DNA from: Chitinophagaceae bacterium | Lineage (GTDB): Bacteria; Bacteroidota; Bacteroidia; Chitinophagales; Chitinophagaceae | DNA: 64,000 nt | Direction of reading: 5' to 3' | NCBI GenBank assembly: GCA_016786845.1 | Contig: JAEUVB010000013.1 | Span: forward strand, 124,001 to 188,000 | Part shown: positions 41,391-51,600 of the stretch, piece by piece | Layout of the letters: each line of letters starts with the position of its first letter | Numbering within the stretch: the first letter of the stretch is position 1 | Position numbers and translations under genes: made by a program | The notes under the pieces: generated by a model | Seen by the model: only the letters and a program-made list of their open reading frames with translations | What the model was told of the DNA's origin: nothing | Databases searched by the model: none

Positions 41391-42398
41391 TTGAAAACAA
41401 ATTCTCCGCATTATTACAGACAATTATTCAAAAAAATGTCTACCCTCAAAGTATTTGTTGTGGGAGATGCCATGTTGGATAATTATTGGATTGGCCATAT
41501 CGATCGCATATCTCCCGAGGCCCCGGTACCCATTTTAAGTGTTGAACGGAAAGAATCCCGCCCGGGAGGTGCAGCCAATGTTGCCTTGAATTGTAAAGCC
41601 TTGGGGGCGGAGGTTTCCTTACTCACCGTCATTGGTCAGGATGCGCATGGCAGTATGCTCGAAAAACAGCTGATGGCGTCTGATATTCAAACAGACTATA
41701 TTCTCAAAAGCAAAAACAGAATAACCACCTGCAAAACACGGATCATGGCTAGGCATCAGCAAACCATGCGTGTAGACGAAGAAACGACCGAAGACCTTTC
41801 TATTAAAGACGAACATCGCTTTATTGAAATTTGCCTGAAAGCCATACAAATTGAAAAACCGGATGTTCTGATCTTTGAAGACTATAACAAAGGCGTACTC
41901 AAAGAAAATGTGATACAAAAAATCATGGCCCATTGTAAAGAAGTGGGCGTAATCACCGCTGTCGATCCAAAGAAAAAGAATTTTTTAGCCTATACCGGTA
42001 CAGACATATTTAAACCTAACCTGAAAGAAATCAGGGAGGCCCTGTTACTTTCTTTGGACGATGTTAACCTGGCTTCTCTCAAACAAGTTCATGCTCGTTT
42101 GTTTAAGCACTTGCAACATAAAAATACGTTTATCACATTATCTGAAAAAGGTGTTTTTATTCAACAGGATACCATGGCCCGAATGATTCCGGCACATATC
42201 CGCCAGATTTCTGATGTTTCAGGTGCCGGAGATACGGTCATTGCCGTGGCCGCCATGTTGTATAAATTAACCGGTGATATCGTCACGAGTGCACATATAT
42301 CCAATATTGCAGGAGGTTTGGTCTGTGAAGAATTAGGGGTAGTGCCTATCTCAAAACAAAAACTGTTAACGGAAACCATCCGTCTTTTAGCTCAATAA
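41391..42398 (+). CDS. rfaE1: D-glycero-beta-D-manno-heptose-7-phosphate kinase (PfkB/ribokinase family)
   Basis: Adds the second phosphate in ADP-heptose synthesis for lipopolysaccharide inner core. The 335-residue product starts at a TTG directly after the DUF2490 stop (MKTNSPHYYRQLFKK before LKVFVVGDAMLDNYW); homologues carry a similar N-terminal extension, so I prefer it to the ATG at 41436. RISPEAPVPIL and PGGAANVALN (substrate), and VSGAGDTVIAVAA with the catalytic Asp are clear. There is no cytidylyltransferase domain, so this is the kinase half only (RfaE1, not fused HldE). Confidence 0.9.
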   Translation: MKTNSPHYYRQLFKKMSTLKVFVVGDAMLDNYWIGHIDRISPEAPVPILSVERKESRPGGAANVALNCKALGAEVSLLTVIGQDAHGSMLEKQLMASDIQTDYILKSKNRITTCKTRIMARHQQTMRVDEETTEDLSIKDEHRFIEICLKAIQIEKPDVLIFEDYNKGVLKENVIQKIMAHCKEVGVITAVDPKKKNFLAYTGTDIFKPNLKEIREALLLSLDDVNLASLKQVHARLFKHLQHKNTFITLSEKGVFIQQDTMARMIPAHIRQISDVSGAGDTVIAVAAMLYKLTGDIVTSAHISNIAGGLVCEELGVVPISKQKLLTETIRLLAQ

Positions 42399-42406
42399 AA
42401 TATTGC

Positions 42407-42610
42407 TTATTGCCAGGCAGAAGGGCGTGGATCCATAGCCACAATAGGCTGAGGAGACTGATGTACTGAAATTTGGGACTGAGGTGTTCTGTGCTTTTCG
42501 TTACGTCCGGCTACCTGATTAACTGAAGTCGAATCATCTTTAAATATCATGCAAACTACAATAGAATAGGTCAAAATCAGGGCGGTAAATATATTCACTT
42601 TTTTTGTCAT
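42407..42610 (-). CDS. Small possibly secreted protein, unknown
   Basis: 67 residues starting MTKKVNIFTALILTYSIVVCMIF, an N-terminal hydrophobic segment, and continuing with a Gln/Ser/Pro-rich polar part. The codon pattern is plausible but there is no homology I can recognise. It is convergent with the heptose kinase gene, 8 bp away, and shares a strand with the next lipoprotein gene. Confidence 0.4.
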   Translation of the reverse strand: MTKKVNIFTALILTYSIVVCMIFKDDSTSVNQVAGRNEKHRTPQSQISVHQSPQPIVAMDPRPSAWQ

Positions 42611-42710
42611 AGGAAGTCGACTAAGGTTGAGAACTGCGACAAAGTTAAGAAATCATTACTACAAATACAAGCTTAATACCAACCAAACGTGTTAACCAGT
42701 AGTCACAGGC

Positions 42711-43193
42711 TTATTTCAAGTCACTTTTGAAACTGATGGTGAGTTCATCACCTCCGGAATTTCTAAACACCAATTTACAAAATTCAATCACGATATCTAT
42801 ACCAAAACCACTCACGGTCACATTGCCGGATTGAGCGATATACACATCACCGGCATGATAATATTGAATATAAACATATTTTGTCGTTGGCTTCACATCG
42901 GTATAAACCTTTGTAACCGTGTATTCTCCTTCAGCCGGAATCACGATTTTAGGAAAATCAAAGCTGACCCCCTCCCCTACGGATATGGTATGCTCTGTAT
43001 AATAGGTATTATTCGCCGTAGCGTAGGATGTATCCTTTTTAATCACATCCACCACTTCATTGATTGCGAGCTGGGAAAGTGTCAGTGAACAAACCGGTGG
43101 CGGCGGTACTTCCGGCTCCTCCGGTTTTTTATCACAAGAAGACCAAACAGAAGAACAGAAAAGAAGGATTAATAAAAGTTTAAATATTTTCAT
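42711..43193 (-). CDS. Lipoprotein of unknown function
   Basis: 160 residues starting MKIFKLLLILLFC at 43193, chosen over an ATG nine bases upstream because it begins the signal peptide. The box SSC is followed by a proline- and glutamate-rich linker (EEPEVPPPP). The body is beta-rich with YTEHTISVGEGVSFDFPKIV, TKYVYIQYYHAGDVYIAQ and SFKSDLK. I recognise no family. It lies alone between the small ORF and carA on the minus strand. Confidence 0.75.
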   Translation of the reverse strand: MKIFKLLLILLFCSSVWSSCDKKPEEPEVPPPPVCSLTLSQLAINEVVDVIKKDTSYATANNTYYTEHTISVGEGVSFDFPKIVIPAEGEYTVTKVYTDVKPTTKYVYIQYYHAGDVYIAQSGNVTVSGFGIDIVIEFCKLVFRNSGGDELTISFKSDLK

Positions 43194-43239
43194 AGCCCAC
43201 ACCTTTTAAATGAGTATTTGCTATAAAAGTAAACATTGT

Positions 43240-44325
43240 TCAGATCAATTTCATAAAATCATCAAATAAATATCTTGAATCATGTGGCCCCGGTGTAGCC
43301 TCGGGGTGATACTGAACGGAGAATACTGGTCTATTTTTCATCCTTATACCCTCCAGTGAATCGTCATTCAGATTGATATGGGTAATTTCCAATTCAGGAT
43401 TATTCCTGACCGACTCAGGATCCACCGCAAAACCGTGGTTCTGCGTGGTGATCTCACTTCGTTGGGTTTGTAAGTTGATGACCGGATGATTAAGGCCGCG
43501 ATGTCCATGATGCATTTTATGGGTCATTGCCCCATTGGCTAAACATATCAATTGATGCCCCAAACAAATCCCAAATACCGGCTTACCACTTTCGATCACC
43601 TGTTTCACCGTTTTCACTGCTTCCAACATAGCCGCAGGATCACCCGGGCCATTCGAAATGAAGAAGGCATCCGGCTCAAACGCTTGAAGTTCAGTGAATG
43701 ATGTGCCCGCAGGAAATACCTTCAGCGACGCACCACGATCCGTCATGCAGCTCAAAATACTGTTTTTAACCCCATAATCCAGCACGGCTATTTTCTTGCT
43801 CCCTTGCTCGTTCAGGGTATATGCCACTTTGGTACTTACATAACCGGTCAGGTCCAAACCTTCCATCGGTGGTACCACACTCAACAATTTTTCTAATTCA
43901 TTCAAATCGGAAATCGATGAAGAAATAATACAATTCATGGCGCCTTTGTTGCGTACATGTACAACCAAGGCCCGGGTATCGATCTCATCAATGGATACTA
44001 TATTGTTTTGTATCAGATACTCTTCGAGCGACTGATCGGCAACGGTACGAGAATACTTCTCGGAGAGATTTTTGGCGATAATGCCGGAAATTTTCACACT
44101 CCCACTTTCAACGTCCAGGTTCTTTGCACCATAATTACCAATATGTGCCGTATTCATGATGATAATTTGCCCGTAATACGAAGGGTCAGTGAAGACTTCC
44201 TGATAACCGGTCATTCCGGTATTGAAACAAATTTCGCCGGTGGTTGTCCCGATAGCACCGTAGGACTGACCTTGAAATACTGTTCCGTCGGCAAGCAACA
44301 AATAGGCAGGAGTGGATGTTTTCAT
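43240..44325 (-). CDS. carA: Carbamoyl-phosphate synthase small (glutaminase) subunit
   Basis: Hydrolyses glutamine and passes ammonia to the large subunit for carbamoyl phosphate, used for pyrimidines and arginine. From the ATG at 44325 the product has 361 residues starting MKTSTPAYLLLADGTVF; the longer frame adds ten residues without support. CarA N-domain blocks TGEICFNTGMTGYQEVFTDP and DIDTRALV-like DEIDTRALVVHVR are present, and the class I GATase domain has the nucleophile in FGICLGHQL and the His-Glu pair in YHPEATPGP. carB is not next to it. Its promoter box lies only a few bases before the ATG. Confidence 0.95.
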   Translation of the reverse strand: MKTSTPAYLLLADGTVFQGQSYGAIGTTTGEICFNTGMTGYQEVFTDPSYYGQIIIMNTAHIGNYGAKNLDVESGSVKISGIIAKNLSEKYSRTVADQSLEEYLIQNNIVSIDEIDTRALVVHVRNKGAMNCIISSSISDLNELEKLLSVVPPMEGLDLTGYVSTKVAYTLNEQGSKKIAVLDYGVKNSILSCMTDRGASLKVFPAGTSFTELQAFEPDAFFISNGPGDPAAMLEAVKTVKQVIESGKPVFGICLGHQLICLANGAMTHKMHHGHRGLNHPVINLQTQRSEITTQNHGFAVDPESVRNNPELEITHINLNDDSLEGIRMKNRPVFSVQYHPEATPGPHDSRYLFDDFMKLI

Positions 44326-44332
44326 TAAGGCG

Positions 44333-44340
44333 CAAAAGTA
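44333..44340 (-). promoter_or_regulatory. -7 promoter element close before carA
   Basis: On the minus strand TACTTTTG matches TAnnTTTG; a TTG lies 16 bases further up (44359-44357). The predicted transcription start would be only a few bases before the ATG at 44325, so the mRNA would have almost no leader. Confidence 0.4.
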
Positions 44341-44394
44341 AGGCCTCAGCCACATACAATGAAAGGGTTTCAGTTAATTTTATCCACGAAGCAT

Positions 44395-44585
44395 CGCTGG
44401 TTCAGGTAACTTTTCGAAAAGACATTTTGGGCGCGCCCGCCGGAAAATTCCGATCAATACGGAGTCGGTATTAGCGGGCCAGGCTATCCGCTGCAATCTT
44501 TTGCTGCCCCCAAAACCGGGCAGCAAAAGGATTTCCGCTACTATCCTTCGCGCAAAATCCCCCCAAAACATCGATTTCCCAATTG
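44395..44585. repeat. Dispersed palindromic element between carA and purC
   Basis: This stretch holds a 12-bp perfect stem, CTTTTGCTGCCC (44498-44509) with GGGCAGCAAAAG (44518-44529), flanked by GCGCGCCCGCC, GCTATCCGCTGCAATC and GATTTCCGCTACTATCC. I recall closely similar wording (pyrimidine-rich TATCCGCT...CGCTACTATCC arms around variable hairpins) as a dispersed repeat in many Bacteroidota genomes; this is from memory and was not checked. The open frame on the minus strand crossing it is spurious. The rest of the 345-base gap (44326-44394, 44586-44670) shows no gene. Confidence 0.6.
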
Positions 44586-44670
44586 ACGGAATTCATGTGG
44601 TTAAAATTCAATTCCAAATGATAGAGGTATACTGACTTATTTAATACCTTGCACGACGAAATAAGGTTAC

Positions 44671-45582
44671 ATGAAATTTAAAGGTCAAACTCATTTTTAC
44701 AGCGGAAAAGTTAGAGACGTATATACCATTGAAGACCAATACTTGGTGATGGTGGCCAGCGATAGAATATCAGCTTTCGATGTTATTTTGCCAAGAACCA
44801 TTCCTTTTAAGGGTCAGGTATTAAACCAAATTGCCGCACGATTTCTTGAAGCTACCAAGGATATTGTTCCGAATTGGGTCATCTCAGTCCCCCTGCCCCA
44901 CGTGACCATCGGTCGAAAATGCCTCACCTTTCCTGTCGAAATGGTGATTCGCGGCCACCTTACCGGTCATGCATGGCGCACCTATAAAAGTGGGCTGCGT
45001 ACACTCTGCGGCGTAACACTTCCTGAAGGCATGAAAGAAAATGATGCTTTCCCTCAACCCATCATCACGCCCAGTACCAAAGCACATGAAGGACATGATG
45101 AAGATATTTCCAGAGAGGATATTATTGCCAAAGGTCTGGTGAGTGAATCGGATTATATTCAACTCGAACAGTATACCCGAGCCTTGTTTGCCCGCGGACA
45201 AGAAATGGCCCGCAAACAAGATTTAATATTGGCCGATACAAAATATGAATTCGGCCGAATAGGTGATACGATTTACCTGATCGATGAAATTCATACACCG
45301 GATAGCTCACGCTATTTTTATGCCCACGGATTCGATGAACGTCAACGTAACAATGAACCCCAAAAACAATTGTCGAAGGAATTCGTTCGCGAATGGCTTA
45401 TTGCAAACGATTTTATGGGCAAAGAAGGTCAAACCGTACCGGAAATGGATGATGCCTTCGTTGCGTCCGTCACTGCCCGATACATTGAACTTTATGAAAA
45501 AATCATCGGCGAATCTTTTGTACCCCAGGTCGTGACCGAAGATGAAGTGGTGCGGATAGTAGATGCCATCATGGTGCCCTGA
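44671..45582 (+). CDS. purC: Phosphoribosylaminoimidazole-succinocarboxamide synthase
   Basis: Joins CAIR and aspartate with ATP to form SAICAR in purine synthesis. The 303-residue length is typical of the longer bacterial/yeast-like form. [27 protein letters not shown] is the ATP/substrate-binding N-terminus, [18 protein letters not shown] residues follow ([14 protein letters not shown]), [16 protein letters not shown] is the signature, and [19 protein letters not shown] the later catalytic segments. It is a single gene flanked by a dispersed element and a convergent terminator. Confidence 0.96.
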   Translation: MKFKGQTHFYSGKVRDVYTIEDQYLVMVASDRISAFDVILPRTIPFKGQVLNQIAARFLEATKDIVPNWVISVPLPHVTIGRKCLTFPVEMVIRGHLTGHAWRTYKSGLRTLCGVTLPEGMKENDAFPQPIITPSTKAHEGHDEDISREDIIAKGLVSESDYIQLEQYTRALFARGQEMARKQDLILADTKYEFGRIGDTIYLIDEIHTPDSSRYFYAHGFDERQRNNEPQKQLSKEFVREWLIANDFMGKEGQTVPEMDDAFVASVTARYIELYEKIIGESFVPQVVTEDEVVRIVDAIMVP

Positions 45583-45610
45583 TCAGCACTGATTATTTTT
45601 AGCCAGATAC

Positions 45611-45645
45611 AAAAAAAACTGCCCCATATTTCTACAAGGCAGTTT
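45611..45645 (-). terminator. Minus-strand terminator of the giant adhesin gene
   Basis: GGCAGTTT (45638-45645) and AAACTGCC (45616-45623) pair; on the minus strand the stem is followed by a run of T's (the A-run at 45611-45618), 20 bases after the adhesin stop. On the plus strand there is no T-run, so it does not serve purC. Confidence 0.8.
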
Positions 45646-45664
45646 CAGAATGTTTTATCTCATT

Positions 45665-48600
45665 CTATCTGACTAGGATGACGTCACCTTTCTTCACATG
45701 AATCTGACCATCTGAAAGACATAGATAACGGAAGATGTAATAGTAGGTGCCCATGTCTTCTTGCTTACCACGGAAAGTCCCATCCCATTCTTTAGTAATG
45801 TCATAGGCCACCCAAACTCGTTCACCCCAACGGTTGTAGACTTCCAGTTGTTTTATTTCCAACCCTGTTGAAGTGACCACATGCCAGGTATCATTCTTGC
45901 CATCACCATTCGGACTAAAGGCATTTGGAATAAAGACCTCATCACAACAAAGACCACCTTCAATATAAACAGTATCAGAAATTTCACATCCGTTGGCATC
46001 CACTACATTGACATGGTAATATCCATATCGCAAACCGGTAGCCTTCGCATCGGTTTGAGGCGGTACGGTTGACCATTGATAGCTATATGGCATTGTTCCG
46101 CCGGTAGGAATAGCTTCCGCCCAACCTTCGATACCCACACCAAAGCATCCAAGATCTTTTTTGTTGAATGCGATGAAGAAAGGATCAGCCGGTGTGACAT
46201 AGACCATACTATCAAATCGACAGCCTGAACTATCCACGACGGACAAGGTATATATTGCAGGAGGAAGGTTTTGGAATTGACCATGTTTGTTGATATACAA
46301 TCCCGGTTTCAAATAATAGGTATAGTCGGCCCGACCTCCCGTACCGGTGACCAATACTTTACCATCGCTCTTGGTGATACAAGCCGGAGGGAAGATTTCA
46401 ACATCGGCACCCACCGGATCAGGTTCAAGCAATATCAATACCGTATCAGCAGTACAACCTGCAGCATCATTGATGACCACATTATGCGGTCCTGCACCTA
46501 AGTTGTCGAAGAAGCCGGATAGAATAAACTGTCCGCCATCTAATGAATAGGTCATTGGTGCCATACCACCAATGGCAGTAATTAATATCGATCCATTCTT
46601 ATCACCATGGCAAGTCGGTTCGCTAAATGTAACTGTTGCCGATAATTGAAGATTTTCAAGTACACTGACTATGGTCGTGAGTGTACATCCAACAGCGTCG
46701 GTTACCGTAACGGTATAAGTACCTCCGCCAACATTGGCAAAATAACCCGGAGCCACCTGATTCCCGGAAACAGGCGTCAGGCTATAAGTCAGCGTACCAT
46801 TCCCTCCATAAGCACCGACGGTGATACTACCGCTGGAATCTTGATAACATAAGATATCCGTATGGGTTACCAGGCTAAATACCAAAGCCGGTGGTTGTGT
46901 AATTGGAATAGGTAATACAGAATCCGCACAACCATTGGCGTCGGTAACATACAAAGTATATACCCCTGCCGGAACTGCGGTATATGTACCCACCGAACTA
47001 CCCATACCTAAAGGCTGCAACATATATAAATACGGTAAAGTCCCACCTGTTGTAACTCCGGTGATGCTTCCATTATTCCCGCTGGCACAAGTGACATTGG
47101 AATTGCCTGTCACTGTAAGATCTAGAGGTAAAGGTTGAGTCAGCGTAATAGATGATGTAGCAGTGCATCCATTCGCATCCGTTGCTAATACTGTATATGT
47201 GCCTATTGGCAAGTTGAGGAAGACCCCATTAGTATTTACGGCACCAACAGGTTGTAAGAGATAATTGAAAGGAGCAATGCCCCCTGTGGCTAAGGCAGTT
47301 ACACTACCGTTACTTTCACCAAAGCATTTAACATCTGTACCGGTCAGCGAAGATACCTGAACCAAAGTCGGCTCATTGACCACAATCGCTGTAGAGGTGG
47401 TACATGCATTTGCATCCGTTACAATCACAGTGTATGTATTAGGAGCGAGGTTGGTATAGCTGCCATTCGGTCCAACCTGATTGATCGGTTGAAGATTATA
47501 ACTCAATGGTGCAATTCCGCCTGCGGCAGTGACAGTAATGGTGCCATTGTTTTGACCAAAGCAAATCACGTCTGTAGCACTGGCTGATGTGATGAGTACA
47601 GGCGTAGGTTCAAAAATAAATATCTGTGTAGTCACCGTACAGGAATTGGCATCTGAGCATGTCACGGTATAAGTATTACCCGACAAATTCGTAAAGGCTC
47701 CTGTGGAATTTGAAATGGCTCCGGGCTGCAGCAGGTAAGACATGTTGCCCGTACCCCCGACAGCGGTTACATTAATAGAGCCGTTAGCCTGTCCGGCGCA
47801 TGTGACCGGTGTGGAGCTTGTATTCGTAATAGTTACCGGTGTAGGTTGTCCAACATAGACCGCAGTAGTGGCTGTACAGCCATTGGCATCCGTAGCGGTT
47901 ATGGTATACGTTACATTACCCAATAAGCCGATGAAAGATGACGGCCCGGAGAATGTTCCTGCCGGATTGATGACATAGCTTATAGGCGGGGTACCACCGG
48001 CAACGGTAAAGTTGATACTTCCATTCACGCCATTGAAACATTGGACCGAATCCGGAATGGCTGCAGTAAATAATAATGTGGCAGGTTGAGTAATCGTCAC
48101 ATTTGTTGCAAGTGTGCAACCATTGACATCGGTACCGGTAATGGTATAGGTGCCGGATGTTAAACCTGTAAATGCCCCGGTCGTATTGGTTATGCTACCC
48201 GGCATCAATACATAGGTCACAGGCAAAGTACCACCTGCGGCAGTTAAGGTGATAGTCGCATTGGAACCACCATTGCAAAATACATTTGTATTGGCGGTAT
48301 TAATTAAGGTAGGGACTGAAACAGTAGTCACAATTACCGCAGATGTTACCGTACATCCAAGAGCGTCTTGCGCGGTAACGGTATAAGTATTATTGCACAT
48401 GGCAGTAAATAAACCCGTAGCCTGAAATGCCCCACCGCTGGAGTACGTCAAAGCGCCGGTTCCGCCTGCCGCGGTGAAGGTTATACTACCATCACATCCC
48501 GGATTACAAGTGGCCTGGGTAGTTGATACAGATACAACAACCGGCGAATTGGGTTGGGATATCGTGATCACCGATGATGCAGTACAATTATTGGCATCTT

Positions 48601-51600
48601 TTACGGTGATGGTATAGGAGCCAATAGAGATATTATTAAAAGTGGTCGAAGTTTGAAATGCGCCTCCATTGATTGAATAGGAATAAACCGGTGTACCTCC
48701 AGAACCGGCTGCCGTAATAACCGCATCTCCACCAGGTACACAAGTCGGTATTGTACCGGTGAGTGAGCTAACGAATAAAATGCTTGGCTGGGTCAGCGTA
48801 ATCTGCGTCGTGGCTGTACAATTGTTGGCATCCGTTGCGGTGATGGTATAGGTAAGTGCCGGAAGGTTATTAAACGTTCCTGTTGTGTTAGTGGTTCCAA
48901 AAGGTTGAAGTAAATAAGAAATTCCACCCGTACCACCTGTAGCGCTGATAGTAATGGTGCCGTCGGCGCCACCGTTACAACTAACTTGTTGCAAGCTTGG
49001 GCTAGCAAACTGAAGAAGTGGAGGCTGTGTTATCGTTGTGGAAGTCGAAAGTGTGCAACCATTAGCATCCGTTATGACGGCAGTATATGTAAGGGCCGAG
49101 AGGCCGCTAAAGACACCCGTCGTATTGGTAAGATTTCCAGGATTGACGGTAAAGGAATAGGAAGATGTACCCCCGGAGGCGGTAATGATGAAACTACCAT
49201 TAGCACCCCCATTACAACTGACATTCGCAACATTTGAGAATGACGAAGTAAGCGGTGCAGGTTGATTCACACTAGCTATTGTGGTTATAGTACAGCCATT
49301 CACATCCGTCGCGGTTACGGTATAATTATTAAATACCAAATTATTAAAAATACCGCTTGTATTCGAAGTTCCACCTGGCTGTAACAAATAAGTTATAATA
49401 CCGTTTCCACCAACTGTGGTGGCGGTAATACTGCCATTATTTCCACCATTGCAACTCACATTTGTGACAGCTGCATTAATCTGATTTGGCCCATTGGAAG
49501 TCGTTATATTAAATACACTTGTACCTGTGCAGTTTCTGGCATCTTTAACAGTCACGGTATAGGTACCGGCACAAAGTCCGGTAAAATTAGCTGAAGCCTG
49601 GAAGGTTGTTCCATTCACAGAATAGGTGTAACCCGGAAGCCCACCACTACCGCTCACCGTCATAGTGCCATCACAGCCCGGATTGCAGGTGGCAAAACCC
49701 GTGACCACACTCGCTACCGAAGGAGAAGGTGGCTGATTGACAAAGACGAGAGAAGAGATGGTGCAGTTATTTGCATCTTTAACTGTTACGGTATAAGTGC
49801 CAACAGATAATGTGTTAAAAGTAGACGAAGCTTGGAATGTGGTACCATTGACAGAATATGTTAATGCCGGAACACCCCCAATGGCCGTGATATTTATCAC
49901 CCCATCACCACCTGGAACACAAGATGGAAATGCGCCGGTAATAGAAGTGATCATGATAAAACCGGGTTGCGTCAGAGTAACCTGCGTGGTTACAGAACAA
50001 TTATTAGCATCGGTAGCTGTAATGGTATAAGTTACTGCCGGAAGACTTGTGAATATTCCTGTCGTATTGCTAGTACTTGAAGGCTGTAAAGCATAGGTGA
50101 TGGTACCTGAACCACCGGTTGTTGAAATAGTGATGGCGCCATCGCTTCCACCATTGCAGGAGACTTGTTGTAAAACAGGGGTAGTAAATTGTAATACTGC
50201 AGGTTGCGTCACATTAGCAGTGGTGGTCATACTACAGTTATTTGCATCCGTAATGGTCACGGTATACATATTCATTGTCAGACCGTTGAATATTCCTGTA
50301 GTATTCGAGATTGCCCCCGGATTACATAAATAAGTATAGGATGCCGTACCTCCGGCGGCACTCACATTGAAGCTGCCATTAGCACCGCCATTACAAGACA
50401 CATTGACCACATTGGAGACAGACGCGGTAATGGCTGATGGTTCTGTAATACTTGTAATACTACTAATCGTACAACCGTTTACATCAGTAGCCGTGATGGT
50501 ATAGGTGTTAAAAGCAAGATTATTATATATGCCTGTCGTATTGGTAACAGCACCAGGTTGCAAAACATACGTGATGGTTCCGGTACCACCAATAGTGGTT
50601 GCGGTAATAGAACCATTGGCTGTATTATAACAAGTTGCATTGGTCACATTTGTCACCAATTGGCTTGGACCGTTTGATGTGGTGATGTTAACGATACTAG
50701 TTGCCGTGCAAATACGAGCATCTTTTACGACAACTGTATAAGTGCCAGCACACAAGGCTGAAAAAGTAGATGAACCCTGAAAGTTGAGTCCATTATTACT
50801 TGAATAAGTATAACCCGGCAATCCGCCACTTGCTGTAATTGTAGCGGTACCGTCGCACCCCGGATTACAACTTGCAAACGTAGTCGTCACAGAATTCACA
50901 CTAGGCGGTGGTGGTGGATTGACAGTATACACTGAAGAGGCAGTACAGCCATTGGCATCCATCACGGTTAAGGTATAGGTACCGACCCCTATTGATGTAA
51001 AAGTGTTTCCACTTTGATAAGTTCCATTATTTATAGCATAAGAATAAGTTGGTGTTCCACCGGTACCTGACATGGTTATTTGTGCATCGTTACCGGGTGC
51101 ACAGGTTGGAATTGTATTGGTAACTGTACCAACCGCCAAAACCGGTGGTTGAGTTACAGTGACGGTAGTTGTATTTGTACATCCATTAACATCCGTTGCA
51201 GTAACGGTATACGTGAATGCGGTTAAACCATTAAATATCCCAGTGGTACTGCTAGCCCCTAGTGGTTGAATGGTATAATTCATAGAACCGGTTCCTCCGG
51301 TGGCTGTAATATTGACTACACCATTATTACCGGCATTACAACTAACACTTTGAACCACAGGTGGAGCGAATTGAATGGCAGGAGGCACAGTTACTGTAGC
51401 TACCGTGGTGGATGTACAACCATTCGCGTCTGTTATCGTTATGGTATAAGTATTGGCTGGCAATCCTGTGCAGATGCCGGTAGTATTAGTTAAGTTAAAT
51501 GGATTAATGGTATATTGATATGTGGGTGTACCGCCGGTTGCAACAGCAGTAATAGTACCATTCGCACCTCCGAAACACGTGACATTAGTTATATTACTGA

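Noticed and set aside
44380..44571. 63-residue minus-strand frame between carA and purC
   Set aside because: It runs through the palindromic element and resembles the false ORFs such elements produce.
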